Part shown: piece after piece, positions 29,165 through 48,338 of the stretch
Layout of the letters: every line of letters starts with the position of its first letter
Position numbering within the stretch: the stretch's first letter is position 1
Assembly (NCBI GenBank): GCA_009746045.1
Contig: RPFO01000154.1
Location: 4,288,637 to 4,352,636, forward strand
Length of the DNA stretch: 64,000 nt
Direction: 5' to 3'
DNA from: Mesostigma viride
Taxonomy: Eukaryota > Streptophyta > Mesostigmatophyceae > Mesostigmatales > Mesostigmataceae
The notes under the pieces: model-generated
The model's database searches: none
What the model was told of the DNA's origin: nothing
Seen by the model: only the letters and a program-made list of their open reading frames with translations
Made by a program: the position numbers and the translations under genes

Positions 29165-29715
29165 CTCAGCCTACACCCCCCCCACACGTTAAGATTGGGG
29201 TCCGACCAATCCAGGGCTCACGAGCATAAATAATCTTACTACTGTGATTCGATTCTACTAAGTTCTAATACACTCTACTACAGTTATAATACTAGTAGAG
29301 GTAAAATCCAGAATCTCACGATATTAAGCCTTCTTAAAACTTGAGAATCTTAAACGTGTGTGGGGGGGTGTACTGTAGCGCCTCGACGGGCACCGTAATG
29401 CCTTTTTGCTGGTGCTGCCTGGTGCTGCATGGTGAAACTTACTGCAACAAACCATCGCCGTAATTACCTCGGCAGGCAGCGCATGTGGAGCAGCTGAGTT
29501 GACACAAATGGTGGCGTACAACGCGGTTTGTATGACAGCAGCAATGCCAGCAGTGTGGCTGTTGCCTTCAAACTACCGGCGGCATACCTTGCATTCACTA
29601 GAGAGATAGACATTATCGTTCCGTGCTGTAACAAGGCAACATTTGTGGTTAGCTTGGCGTTATCACAAGAAAGTAGTTTAAAGGGCGACGTGACTTGTAC
29701 TGCCCTGCATCCAAA
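29165..29715 (+). promoter_or_regulatory. 5' flank and probable promoter of UTP6
   Basis: The 550 bp between the MITE and the UTP6 start codon hold no gene. I see no clear TATA box or other named element. The MITE lies within 560 bp of the start and could influence expression. Confidence 0.3.
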
Positions 29716-37486
<7,771 letters not shown>

Positions 37487-37689
37487 TCAAGAGGCCCCAC
37501 AGTGCGAACGTTGAAATAGCAGCTGGTGGGTGTGGCATGACTGGCATCAGGATATGTTATCTGGCAGCACATTATCATTTGAAGCACTGAAGGGCTTCTT
37601 TCATTTATGCTTATATTAGTAAACTTTGAGCCACTGGCTATATTTCTGGCCTGCGCTGGTTGTCTCATTGATTGTTACTGAAACTGAGT

Positions 37690-38010
37690 TAGCTTTGTGT
37701 ATGCCCGTGCCCCAGGCCGCGCGCGACAGGGCCGCCACCTGTGGACTTTACGTGATAGACTCGGCATGGACATGTGCTACCCTAGACGTGACGGGCTTAC
37801 ACCCGGGCAGCCTCCTGGTTTGTCTGTAATATGGAGGCAGATGGTACGCAAGGATAGATGGCAAGTAGTGATGAAGGAGACCACTGCCCCCAAGTCTCAG
37901 GTGCATGGGGGCTCCGCGTGAGACCGTGTATGGCATTCATAGCACTACGGGCCGTGGTGCCCACAACCCTGTAACTTAGACCTAGATAGCTTACATTAAA
38001 AAAAAAAAAA
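37690..38010 (+). pseudogene. LINE-like 3' fragment, plus orientation
   Basis: The segment includes a frame with DRLGMDMCYPRRDG and WRQMVRKDRWQVV, then a 3' UTR ending in TTACATT and a run of A. It is repeated in inverted orientation at 39003-39300. The A-run at 37999-38012 and the adjacent AATTAAATTAAATT suggest a retrotransposed 3' end. Confidence 0.6.
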
Positions 38011-38146
38011 ATTAAATTAAATTATAACATGCCTCCGTTGGGAGATCATGTAGCACATATTCCTTGATGGATGGTGGAGGTGGAGGAAGCCGCGTAATCG
38101 CACTAACCTAACTCTAAGCTATCTAGTCTAGAAAACCCTAACTACA

Positions 38147-38689
38147 CTACTCAGCAAAACGCCCCTTCCTCTTTGGGGGGTGTGGCTTGCCCACAGGGGC
38201 TGGCGTGTGAGCCTGGACAATCTTCTGCCACCGCTTCTTGTTCTGCATGGCAGTCCAAAGAAGGGAGAGGGAGTGGATGCGGTGTTCAAACTGGGCTGGG
38301 ACCACTAGGTCATCCAGCAACATCTGGACGTAGTTCATGGCAGGTTTACCTAGCTTCCTGGGAATGTCCTTGGGGCCAGGCCAGGTCAAAATATGCCGCC
38401 CTGGTTGGCCAAGCCTCTGGGGGCCGGCCAGAGGAAGGGTGTTGTCGACCTGGCTGGTGCGAGCAAGATGTCCTACAAATGCTATCCTACGCTGCCTAAT
38501 CTCGTCCGAAATACGAGGCATACCCTGATACAAAGACTCTAATGACCTACGCTTGGAAAACCCTACGTTCAGGACCTGTCGGAGCATCCTGTAAACCGTG
38601 CCGTCGAGCTTAGCTGCCAGTGTGTCCGTGAGTGTCCACGCCTCGGCGCCATACTGGATGAGCACCGTGTCAGAGCTTACATCATCCAT
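38147..38689 (-). pseudogene. Non-LTR retrotransposon RT C-terminal tail
   Basis: The 180-residue frame contains YGAEAWTLTDTLAAKLDG, YRMLRQVLNV and RRIAFVGHLAR. This is the well-known region that follows the RT domain in many LINEs (GAE.WTLT..L...LD...RMLR...N.......R....GH..R). The catalytic RT motifs are upstream and absent. The frame is open but clearly a 5'-truncated fragment. Confidence 0.75.
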
Positions 38690-39012
38690 TCCATCCCATG
38701 TTCCCCTCCCACTGAGGACTTATGCTCACGTGACGCAGTCACGTGTCTATTATTAATTAATTAATGCCCTTTGTTCTGGATTAGTTTAGAGTTAGCTTAG
38801 TTAGGTTTCGCGGCTCCGCCCACCTCCATCCATCCAGCAAGGAATATGTGCTACATGATCTCCCAACGGAGTCATGTTATAATTCAATTAAATTTTTTAA
38901 ATGCCCGTTGTGTGTAGTAATTATTAATTAATTATTTAATAGACATGTGACTGCGTCACGTGAGCATAAGTCCTCAGTGGTAGGGGAACATGGGATGGAA
39001 TGGATAATGTAA
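38680..39012. mobile_element. Inverted-repeat element enclosing a LINE 3' UTR fragment
   Basis: Arms of about 85 bp at 38680-38768 and 38918-39012 carry ATTCCATCCCATGTTCCCC, CACTGAGGACTTATGCTCAC and GTGACGCAGTCAC in opposite orientation. The loop (38780-38900) matches the LINE 3' region at 38020-38110 in inverted orientation. The structure may be a foldback element that captured a LINE end. Confidence 0.65.
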
Positions 39013-39017
39013 GCTAT

Positions 39018-39648
39018 CTAGGTCCTAGTTACAGGGTTGTGGGCACCACGGCCCGTAGCGCTATGAATGCCATACACGGTCACACGCGGAGCCCCCACAG
39101 ACTTGGGGGTGGTCTCCTTCATCACTACTTGCCATCTGTCCTTGCGTACCATCTGCCTCCATATAACAGACAAACCAGGAGGCTGCCCGGGTGTGAGCCC
39201 GTCACGTCTAGGGTAGCACATGTCCATGCCGAGTCTATCTGACGGGAAGACCACTGGTGGCGGCCCTGCCGGCGGCGCGCGGCCTGGGGCACGCCAGGTG
39301 AGGACATATCGCCCAGGCTGGGCGGGCTTGGTGCCAGCTAGTCTATCTGATGTGTCTACCTGATCTGTGCGGGCCAGGTGCCCGGCTAGGCCCAGGCGCC
39401 TGTGCCTAATAATGTGGGAAACATAGGGCAAATCAGCGTACAAATCCTCATTACTAATGTGCAAACCAAAGCCGGGGGACCTTGCGCAGCATCTTGGTGA
39501 CGCTGCCGTCGAGTTGTTGCTCCAGCTCCTGCGTCAGTGTCCAGGTTTCGGCGCCGTAGGTCAGGATCGTCAGACTTGACGACCTAGAAGAGGTCACGCT
39601 TGACGATCCGGGGTAGGGCGGGGTTGCTCCACCAGCGGCGGTGGTCAT
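39018..39648 (-). pseudogene. Second LINE-like RT tail with frameshift
   Basis: Frame 39648-39454 has YGAETWTLTQELEQQLDGSVTKMLRKV. Frame 39464-39018 continues with HIIRHRRLGLAGHLAR and ends with the same DRLGMDMCYPRRDG block as the plus-strand fragment at 37690. The two parts are in different frames around 39460, so the copy is broken. Confidence 0.7.
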
Positions 39649-40218
39649 GGAGTTGCGCCCACGCCATGCCGATCCGTGTCGTCACAGGTCGTCCTCGCAG
39701 TCGGGAAGCCAACTGCGAGTATATAGTAATTATAGTGGGTGTATATTCCATTGTTTTTTCCACGAGACTGAGCCACGAGCCCGACGAGCGGACTTGGCTG
39801 ACGGCGGAGCTCAGATCTTTTGCGTCTGAGCCCCAAATTCCGTCAGATCACTTGCGACCGATGCGTCTTTTCAAGGCGCATCTGCTACTATAAACGGTTA
39901 CGGCTGCAATTCGCAGTATTGCATGACAAGCCCGAAGAGTATCACGCGAAAAAATGGCCAGCAAACGCGTACCACGATGCAGCGCAGCCTGGCTGCAGAA
40001 GCTACATCTGAAGCTACGCCTCTCGGCCTAGAAGGCATGCAGCGGTACCACTACTCAGGCCTTAGTGGTTTACTCGGCTCCTCCTTCGGCCTCGCCCGAG
40101 CAAATACGCCGTCGCCCTGAAGACCCGCCTTGTCGGCTTTTCCGTCGACGACTGTAACAGTCGTTTCTGACAGCTTGTATACTGTTACATCCAAGTACGC
40201 GAACTTGGCATTCGGCGT
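39649..40218. other. No gene recognised; probable 3' flank of the gypsy element
   Basis: The 3' LTR of the minus-strand gypsy element should lie here. I cannot define it, because no second copy is visible. A TGTAACAGT...ACTGTTACA pair at 40151-40189 has LTR-like ends but encloses only 38 bp. Confidence 0.35.
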
Positions 40219-40929
40219 TCAGTTTAATCTGACTGAATCCGGAAGGGTAGGAGACGGCTCCACCGACACGCGTCTGGTCGACACCGGCGATGACGGAACA
40301 GGGGAAGGCGCCGACACTGAGGAGGAGGAAGCTGCTACTGAGGCCGAATATTCAGGGGTGTACTGCGACTCTGCAGGTGCATCCAGGGAAGAAGGATCGC
40401 CATATGGTAACGCCCCCGCAGACTGGTCAGCGATTTCCATGAACTCGACAGCCCGAAGGAGGTCACAGGGGTTGTCATCTAACTCAGCGTCTCCTTCTGC
40501 CAGGAGCCACTGGAAAATCTCCCTGAGGCAAGAGCGCCCCACAGGGGTAGAAAGGTAGGAGAAGACCCTGGGGCACTGGAGTACGGCATCTATCTGCCCG
40601 ATGGCGGGGCAGCGGGACCCACACCCAAGGACGCAGTGCCCAGCATCGTCGAAGCTGTGGACATTGACCAACTGCTGGCCCTGTGGGTCCGGACCAAACC
40701 AGGAGACCCCGAAAAGAGCTGCCCGAACCAGAGCTGCACGGTCCGCCTGCAGGGCAGAGTGGATGCGGCCATCAGGGTAGCTGGACCTGGAGACCCAACG
40801 ACCCGGAAGGACCTCATAATACAGCTCAGGATCAGGAGCCGTCGGCAGGGACTCCAACGAAGGGGTAGGCTCTGACATGACGGCTGCGGAGGGGAGGGGG
40901 ACAACCAACCACCCGTCGACAGCAGACAT
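40219..40929 (-). CDS. Extra ORF downstream of gypsy pol, unknown function
   Basis: The 236-codon frame begins at ATG 40929, about 27 bp after the pol stop, in the same orientation. It encodes a globular N-terminal half with GRWVSRSSYPDGR, FGVSWFGPDPQG, a Cys cluster GHCVLGCGSRCPAIGQ and CLREIFQWLLAEGDAELDD. An Ser/Pro-rich tail follows. No domain is recognised. Its position matches that of third ORFs in some Metaviridae, where these encode accessory or envelope-like products. There is no signal peptide or membrane segment here, so an envelope is unlikely. It is intact although the neighbouring pol is broken. Confidence 0.55.
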   Translation of the reverse strand: MSAVDGWLVVPLPSAAVMSEPTPSLESLPTAPDPELYYEVLPGRWVSRSSYPDGRIHSALQADRAALVRAALFGVSWFGPDPQGQQLVNVHSFDDAGHCVLGCGSRCPAIGQIDAVLQCPRVFSYLSTPVGRSCLREIFQWLLAEGDAELDDNPCDLLRAVEFMEIADQSAGALPYGDPSSLDAPAESQYTPEYSASVAASSSSVSAPSPVPSSPVSTRRVSVEPSPTLPDSVRLN

Positions 40930-43744
40930 AACATAAGAGAGGAGAAGGTCTACAACTAGAGCGTATGCAGGGTTTTGTACTCCTGCAAAAGGCGACTACA
41001 CCCATCTAGCTCACTCTCCGTATACCAGACTTTATCTACCTCACTACGGGCATACATCCATTTAACCTTATACTGGCGTTGAGTACCGCGACCTCTTTTA
41101 ATGTCTCTATGGGCCACGATACTCTCTACCTCATCCTCTACCTCGCCAGTGTCAGGATTATGCTCTAAAGGGGCAGGGGCTAACTCTCTACCAGCGAACG
41201 TGCTTTGGTGGTAAAGTTTTAGCTGACTTCTATGAAAGGTGCGCGAATGGGTTTGCCAAGAGGTAGGGATGTCTATCTCATTCAAGAAATTACCTACTCT
41301 AGACAACACACGGAAGGGTCCTAAAAAGGCGGGCCTGAGTTTCACTTTAAGTTCAGCCTCGAACTTGTGGGCGAATCGGCCAACACGAGGGCCTTCTACT
41401 AAGACTAAATCTCCTATTTCTATCTCTGGTGCTCTCCTATCTAATGAGGCACGCAACCTAGCAAGGTACTTGGCTTGCGCCCTATGGTACCCTGCAATAG
41501 CATTGTCGTGGGCATTCTTCATCTTATCTAATAACGCCTGCACACCTTCTACAGTATCTCTGGACACATCATCCTTGTCCCTTAAAGGACTGGCTAGGAG
41601 AGAGGTAGGGGTAAGAGGTTGTCTACCTGTGTCTAGGAAGAAGGGCGTATAACCATGGGCGGCCTGAGGGCAGTTGTTAAGGGAAAACTCTACAAGACAT
41701 AGATAATCCTCCCAATCACTCCCAGAACCATTCACATAGTGTCGCAGAGCTTCTTCCACTACTCTATTCAAAGGTTCTACTAAATGAGAAGAGGAGGAGT
41801 GGTAGGCAGTACCGAAGGTGACCTTAGTACCGATAGCAGCAAAGAACTGCTGCCAAAAATCTGAAGTAAATAACTTATCTTTTTCAGAAATAAACTGCCT
41901 ACTCAAACCATGGTATCTATAAACATTATTGAGGTATAGGCGGGCACAATCGCGTGCGGTGAGGTCAAGGGGACACTCAAGGCAAGGCACGAGATGGCAC
42001 ATACGCGTAAAGCGATCTACAAACACAAGGATCTGAGCATTACCCTTATCATTCTTTCTAAATTCTAAAAGGTCCTACAAAATCCATCATACTGTAATGG
42101 AATCCCATGGCATGATGGGATCAGGAAGGGTCCTATAGGCTCAGCTATCTGCCCTACGTTGCTAGGTTTCATTTCCTGACAGGATTGGCAGGTCCTAACA
42201 TATTCATCGACATCCAGGGAGGGCCAGTAGTAGGAACGGGTTACTAGATCCCGTACCCGTTTACCGCCCTGGTGAGCAGCTAAATCATGCAACTCAAAAA
42301 GCAAGGAGGAGCGACGGATAGGAGGGACATAAAGGCGCCATTGAGGGGGAGAATCTGTTAACTGCACATATAAAAACCCACCTACAAACTTAATTACAGG
42401 GGTATTTACCTACTAACTGTTGGGGATGGGAGGCAATAGCAGCTAAAGCTTCCGGCTCAGTGGCCGTAAATCTACTGATAAGGCGTTCGAGATCAGTGGT
42501 AGGCATCGCTACAGAAGTATCTATATCAGGTTTAAAGAGGTCTCCTACCGCCTTGCCAAAGAGAAGGGGAGGTCCTAGAGGGACTATATTATCATAGGAC
42601 TTGAATCCTGACCTAGTCGCTATATGGCTAAGCGGTATAGAAATTATTTTTCCCCTCCCCCCCCACAGGGACCACAGGAAGGGCCTCACACGGGAGAGAG
42701 AGAGTCCTACGTGAGAAAGGAGGTCAGGCATACGAACAGCAGTATGAAAGAGGTAGGCATATTGTTCATCATCCGGCAGTTCACCATAAGGGGGTACACC
42801 AAGAGTGGTAGTAGGAACTAGAGTAGTATTGAGAACATCCAAGTCCTCGAAAAAGGAGTAATTAATCTGCGCGGCGGGAGAGGGCATCAAGTGAGGCACT
42901 ATGTTATCTACACCTTTAACGTACTGAAGTTTAACAGGGGAGAACTGTGCTAAAAATTAACTCCATCCAGCGCGCTTGACGAGGGGTAAGGTTGGGTTGG
43001 GAGAGAAGATGAGTAAGAAGGGGACGATGGTCCGTTTGTATAACTAATCTATAGGGATATATCTCACAGGGTTCATTCAGGCAAACATCGAATTGGGCAC
43101 CTTTAAGAAAGTGCTGCCACGCGTGGCAACATTACACCACAGCTAATAATTCCTGCTGGTGTACAGGATAGTTGCGCTCCGCAGGGAGCATCGTCCTAGA
43201 AATGTACTCTATTGGCTGTAAGCCCTGACCCTGATCTTGAAGAAGGACACCACCTATGGCTACCTTACTAGCGTCTGTAGCTACTACGAAGGGTTTTGTA
43301 GTATCCGGTAGGATGAGAACGGGAGGAGTGAGGAGTAGGGATTTTAAGCACACAAAAGCAGATTGACACTCACTACTCCAGCCAGAGGAAGGGGATATCT
43401 TTCTTTAACAAATGATTGATAGGGGCCGCTATAGTGGCGAAACGAGGGATAAAATGCCTACTATTGTAGGAGGCAATACCTAGGAAACTACGTACACTCT
43501 TAACATCAGTAGGGGTAGGCCAATCCTGAATCGACTTAGTTTTATCCGGGTCGGTAGCGACACCGGCATCTGACAAAACATGTCCTAAAAATGGTACACT
43601 CCTACCAGAACGCACTTTAGCACGGCGAGCCCACAAAGAATTTTCAGACATTATTTCTAAAACTTTCTTTAAATCACGGAGGTGTGTTTCAAAATCTGGA
43701 GAGTAAATAAGGATGTCATCTAAGTAAGAGTTATATACATCGAT

Positions 43745-44340
43745 TCCTGCAGAATCGATACTAAGCGCTTAGTGTCGATTCCGTAAGGAATCGATGTTTA
43801 TAACTAAAACTTTTGCTTGCGCCGGCAAGGCTAAGGCCGATACTAGTCGGGTCATCGAATTGGCTATTCGATTATCGAAGTTGCCTATTCGACCATCGAA
43901 CTTTCCTATTCGATTATCGAATTTTCCTTATTCGATTGTCGAAATTTCCTATTCGACAGGGGGTCAGAGGCCAGCGGCCCATCATACTCGGCGCCCAGCG
44001 AGCCACCGAACTAGGCCTAGTCGATTATAGCGAGACATCGCGTGGAAATTAGCCGATTTCGGGGACTTCGAACAACACAGATGATTAGCCGGTTGAGCAC
44101 ATCATTTCAGTCGAATAGCTAGCGCTGGTACTCCGCCTAGTAAGCGGAGAGCACTTGCCTATTTCGATTAACATAGCACATTAATTAGGCCGAACGATTA
44201 GCGTCCGCAACGTTATTCGCATTTCTAGGCGAAAAATCCACCCCCGGAACGATCCTAGCGGGATTCGAACCCGGGATGCCGGCGTGTCGCATCAGTCTTA
44301 GTTATAAACAACGATTCCTTACGGAATCGATACTAAGCCT
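43745..44340. mobile_element. Inverted-repeat element inserted in gypsy RT
   Basis: The ends are complementary: TTAGTGTCGATTCCGTAAGG...TTATAACTAA near 43770 and TTAGTTATAAAC...CCTTACGGAATCGA near 44310. The insertion separates the LRPVMG and YLDDILIY parts of RT. Inside are a fivefold CCTATTCGATTATCGAA-type repeat (43855-43957) and, on the minus strand near 44252-44290, a tRNA-like B box (GGGTTCGAATCCCGC). No transposase is encoded, so it is non-autonomous. Confidence 0.75.
44252..44300 (-). other. tRNA-like 3' half (B box and T arm)
   Basis: In reverse complement the segment reads GGCATCCCGGGTTCGAATCCCGCTAGG (split here: GGCATCCCGG, GTTCGAATCCC, GCTAGG). It has a T loop and a T stem of at least four pairs. 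No complementary 5' acceptor or A box is found upstream within 80 bp. It is likely the head or relic of a tRNA-derived SINE inside the inverted-repeat element. Confidence 0.35.
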
Positions 44341-44726
44341 GCATGGGCACAGGAACGGTCGTGCTCAATCAGCTAAAGAAACAGAGGAGAAGGATCCTTT
44401 CAATCAGAGGACACTTGGGGAAGGTGAGAATTACCCATAACAGGTCTAAGCACTTCATTCATCAACATTTGGAAGGAAGCAGGAGAATTACAGAGTCCCA
44501 TAGCCGCTACTCTAAACTGATAATGACCAAAAGGGGTAGCAAAGGCGGTTTTATGACAATCCTCGGGCGCTATTCGCAGTTGCCAAAAACCATCTGCACA
44601 ATCCAGTACGGTGAAACATGTAGAACCTTTATTAACCTTATTAAATATATCATCAATACGAGGTAGAGGGTATTTAGACTTCACAGTGATATCATTTAAC
44701 TTCCTATAATCAGTAACTAAACGAAA

Positions 44727-46691
44727 TCGGGGTTCTTTGAACGGAGTTTCTTCTATACGTGAATGCGGGAACAAGAGGCCGCTGGATGAGCGGCTTATAG
44801 GTCGCAGTGTTTACTCGTAGCTGTTTGGCTAGAGCTCTTGTGATTAGTAGATGCAATATAGTGCATGGTTGAAAAATGAATTAAATAAAATGTGCGTTCC
44901 GCGCTTGGGTTGATTATACCCGGGCGGAACGGGGCGTGAGGTGCAGTGCCCCTGAAAAGAACAACCTACGCATTATTTAATACTAGCCGTGCAGATTCGG
45001 GATATTCTACCCCCGGTCTGTACGGTTAGCGTCTTACTAGCATCCACTAAACATAAGGGTTTAATGACGTCAGTTAGCTAGGGATAAGGGAGGTTTTGCG
45101 ACTAAAAGCCGCTCTGGCTGGTTTTGTCGGCCTCTTTCTTTGCTCGTTGTCGTTGCGGCGGCAGCCGCAGCTATGGGTGCTGCGGAGCAAAATCCCAAAA
45201 GCACTGGTTGCACTGGCCACTTGGCCAGTGGTGAGACTTCCAGTTGTTAACCGGCCAGGCGTAGTTCCTCGCCCGGTTAACTAAAAGAAAAGAAAAAGAT
45301 TACCTCCGGTCCGCACCTTTTCCCCAGCTTGGGGTCTTTGGTGGGCCGGATGCCGTGACAGGTGCTCAACTGTCGCTTGGTCGGCCCAGTGCGCGAGCTG
45401 GTGCTCCGTACCTGGGGATGCTTGCACCCCGGGTTGGAGCCGGATGGCTGGCACTGGCGACCCGTGTCTCGGTCCGCGGCCTGCGGCTTTTTCTTCGGAA
45501 ATTGCTGCTGGCCAGCAAACTTTGCAATTGCCTTCCGCCGAGGGGGGGTGGTTGGGGCTGGGGACGGCGATGGGAAAAGCGTCTAAGCTAGAAATTTTTT
45601 CCCCACGCATAGAAACCTCGGGGGGAATGCGGTCTTGGCTGAACGGACTCTCGTTCAGCCAGGTGCCTGGGGCTGTGGCCTCGGGCATCCGGGCTGGCGG
45701 GGCCTGGGCTAGGTCCACGTTTTTTCTCGAAGCACCCCGGGTCTATGGGGAGACGGCCATAGCGGTACCGACTCGGGGCCCCGAGAGGGGTCATGATAGG
45801 CTGGCCGTGCGCAATCGCAGTGCAAATGCGCTGGGCCTTTTTGGGCCTGGCCATGCATCCACAGCCGCCGGGCACACGCCTCCCGATGTGGGGGGCTCCC
45901 GTTTTGCGGCAGGGCGGTCACTTGTGACAACGAGCAAGGTGGAGTGCGGCTTCAAGGGAAAGCCAGGGCGGGGGTGATTGGGCAACGTACTTCATGAAGG
46001 GCCTTGAACGGCGTGCCTCCGGGCATGTCAATTAGTGTCACATGTATGCTTCCACTTATTGTTTTAATGAAGATGCTGGTTTTTGTGGGAGCTACGTGGG
46101 ACATGAATCGGGGTTCTTTGAACGGAGTTTCTTCTATACGTGAATGCGGGAACAAGAGGCCGCTGGATGAGCGGCTTATAGGTCGCAGTGTTTACTCGTA
46201 GCTGTTTGGCTAGAGCTCTTGTGATTAGTAGATGCAATATAGTGCATGGTTGAAAAATGAATTAAATAAAATGTGCGTTCCGCGCTTGGGTTGATTATAC
46301 CCGGGCGGAACGGGGCGTGAGGTGCAGTGCCCCTGAAAAGAACAACCTACGCATTATTTAATACTAGCCGTGCAGATTCGGGATATTCTACCCCCGGTCT
46401 GTACGGTTAGCGTCTTACTAGCATCCACTAAACATAAGGGTTTAATGACGTCAGTTAGCTAGGGATAAGGGAGGTTTTGCGACTAAAAGCCGCTCTGCAT
46501 GGCTGGTTTTGTCGGCCTCTTTCTTTGCTCCCCACCCACCCACCCTTGTCTTGGTTGCCTCTAGGGCAACGTACTTCATGAAGGGCCTTGAACGGCGTGC
46601 CTCCGGGCATGTCAATTAGTGTCACATGTATGCTTCCACTTATTGTTTTAATGAAGATGCTGGTTTTTGTGGGAGCTACGTGGGACATGAA
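44727..46691. mobile_element. Tandemly duplicated insertion in gypsy RT
   Basis: Two head-to-tail copies (44727-46107 and 46108-46691) share the same start TCGGGGTTCTTTGAACGG, about 420 bp long, and the same end, 128 bp finishing GTGGGACATGAA. Copy 1 has 834 bp of unique GC-rich DNA between them; copy 2 has only a CCCACCCACCCACCC linker of 33 bp. Removing the whole insertion rejoins PNGKF to RLVTDYRKLN, so the unit is foreign. It encodes no recognised protein. A short GAA may be the target duplication, but this is ambiguous. Confidence 0.75.
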
Positions 46692-46859
46692 CTTGCCATT
46701 TGGCTTAGGCACTAAAAGGACACCAGCTGAGTAGGGGGAGTTACTAGGCTCTATCAATCCTGCTTCTAATAGTGACACTAAATCTGTTTTAGTTCCTTTA
46801 ACTAAGACAGGGGACAAGAAGGACTTATATATATATTGCTTTACCGATGCCTTACTGCC

Positions 46860-46985
46860 GTCAGTATCGTTGAAAACCCTGAGTTCTGGCCGCCACCTGG
46901 TGTCGTTGAAAGCCGGAGCTCTGGCCGCCACCGGGTGTCGTTGAAAACTGGGGCTTTAGCCGCTACCGTCGACAGCCCAACACCA
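46860..46985. repeat. Three tandem copies of a 35 to 45-bp unit
   Basis: Degenerate units with GTCGTTGAAA and TCTGGCCGCCACC repeat three times, ending at CTTTAGCCGCTACCGTC. The repeat marks the upstream limit of the recognisable minus-strand gypsy RT. Confidence 0.7.
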
Positions 46986-48338
46986 AGGGATCGCTGCTGA
47001 CCCCGCCGAGTATTCCTTACTGGCCGCTCGCCTTCTAGGTCGTCGTTGAATCCCTTGCGGGATTGCCGCCGACCTGTCCAGCGGTCGTTGAATAATGGAA
47101 CCTCTATCTACACCAAGCTCCGCCTTGGTCTTCCTAACTGGCTACACGTACTAGCTCTCTCTGCGAGAGTTAGCTAACCTAGCCAGCAACACATACCTCC
47201 GATACCAGTGTAACAAACCCATCGTGGTCGTGCGAAAGATCCTATTGTTAAGGTAGGTTATTACCGGTTTCTTGGCTAACCACGACCACTCTTTGGGAGT
47301 GGGATTAACGGAACAGGCGTGGCTTTAGGCCTGTTACGGCTCACGATGATTAATATTGCATTAATCTACACATACATTTAGGATAGAGCTACCAAATGCA
47401 GTTGGAATTATGCCCCAGGTTCAGATAGGTGATAACACACTCTTCATTCCGAACCAAGAGTGACGAGACTCTCGTCCTAGCTCGGACCAATTTCACCTAT
47501 ATAGGTCTGCCACCAAGCTGGCAAGAGGCGCCGACATGGCGCCGACCTTCCAGAGAACTCCGAAGCATGCAGTCCACACAAGATCCTCCGGTCGACATCG
47601 ACCCTCGCCAGGCTACAGAATCCACGCATGAGTACAATATCTCAACCATGCAGCTATAAAGTACGCAGTGCGGCGCGACTGCACCGGCCCCTAGAAGATC
47701 GCATACATCAACCTATTTGGGCCTAGTATACTAGGCCCAAAATAACTGGTCCGAATCACACAAACTATCATAGTTCCATACAAAAGTCCTGACCAAGGGA
47801 CAATGCCCAAATTAAGTCCTACGGACTATGACAGCAAGCCAAAATACATAATTTATTCCATTGTTGCGCCCGTTCCAAGGGTCGGGCACGCAACAAGTGG
47901 GCAGAGCGACGGGCAGCACGAAAGTCAGTGTTACGTCGCGTAACAATTCGTTGTAGTTACGGACGTAAATTAGTTCCTTGGCCTCGGTTGTTCCTAGGTT
48001 TACGTGTAGTCCTAGCTGGGACATTATTGTCCTCGTAACAGTACTGTGGTATATTGGGTGCCTTTGGGCGCCGCGCCGCGTACTTTATTAGTGGTCCTTA
48101 TCCTTTGGTAGAATGTAGTGGACCGGCGTGCATCTGTGCACCTGCCTGTGTTTCTGTGTTTCTGCAGGCGAGGGCCAGGTCGGCCCGAGCCTGTTGGACC
48201 GTTGGTGACCATTTATGCACGTTCCACTCCTTGTGTGGACACTCGGCGTGTGTTAAATGAATTAACACATATTAGCTTGGGTCACGGCAGTTAGTTGTGT
48301 TTCCTTCCTCTATTCCTGGAGTAAACGGGTTTGGTTAA
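46986..48338. other. Spacer and probable 5' LTR/leader of the plus-strand gypsy element
   Basis: No gene is supported. Several short hairpins occur, for example GGGCCTAGTATACTAGGCCC at 47728-47747 and AGCTCTCTCTGCGAGAG near 47153. The 5' LTR of the plus-strand element should lie between about 47800 and 48250, but no second LTR exists in the window to define it. Confidence 0.35.

Larger units (their letters stand above)
40956..46931 (-). pseudogene. pol: Ty3/gypsy (chromovirus-type) pol, interrupted by two insertions
   Basis: In transcription order: RT start at 46931-46692 (LLEAGLIEPSNSPYSAG, VPKPNGKF); an insertion (44727-46691); RT fingers and palm at 44726-44400 (RLVTDYRKLNDITV, TVLDCADGFWQLRI, GLCNSPASFQ); an insertion (about 43745-44395); the YLDDILIYSPDF box (about 43730-43690); the RT end at 43651-43373; RNase H at 43353 to about 42930 (ATDASKVAIGG, QTDHRPLL); a linker at 42899-42390; integrase HHCC at 42367-42065 (H..K..C..C); and integrase core and chromodomain-like C-terminus at 42026-40956 (VDRFTRM, EKDKLF.SDFW, SSSHLVEPLNR, RQYKVKWMYA). 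Frame breaks near 42045 and 43365 confirm decay. RT-RNase H-IN order with a C-terminal chromodomain fits chromoviruses. The gag and protease half is absent. Confidence 0.9.

Noticed and set aside
40151-40189. TGTAACAGT...ACTGTTACA as gypsy LTR
   Set aside because: The ends look LTR-like but enclose only 38 bp, and no second copy or polypurine tract adjoins.
45281-45977. Frames on both strands in the unique part of the tandem insertion
   Set aside because: They are GC-driven, overlap on opposite strands, and have no recognisable domain or homologue in the window.
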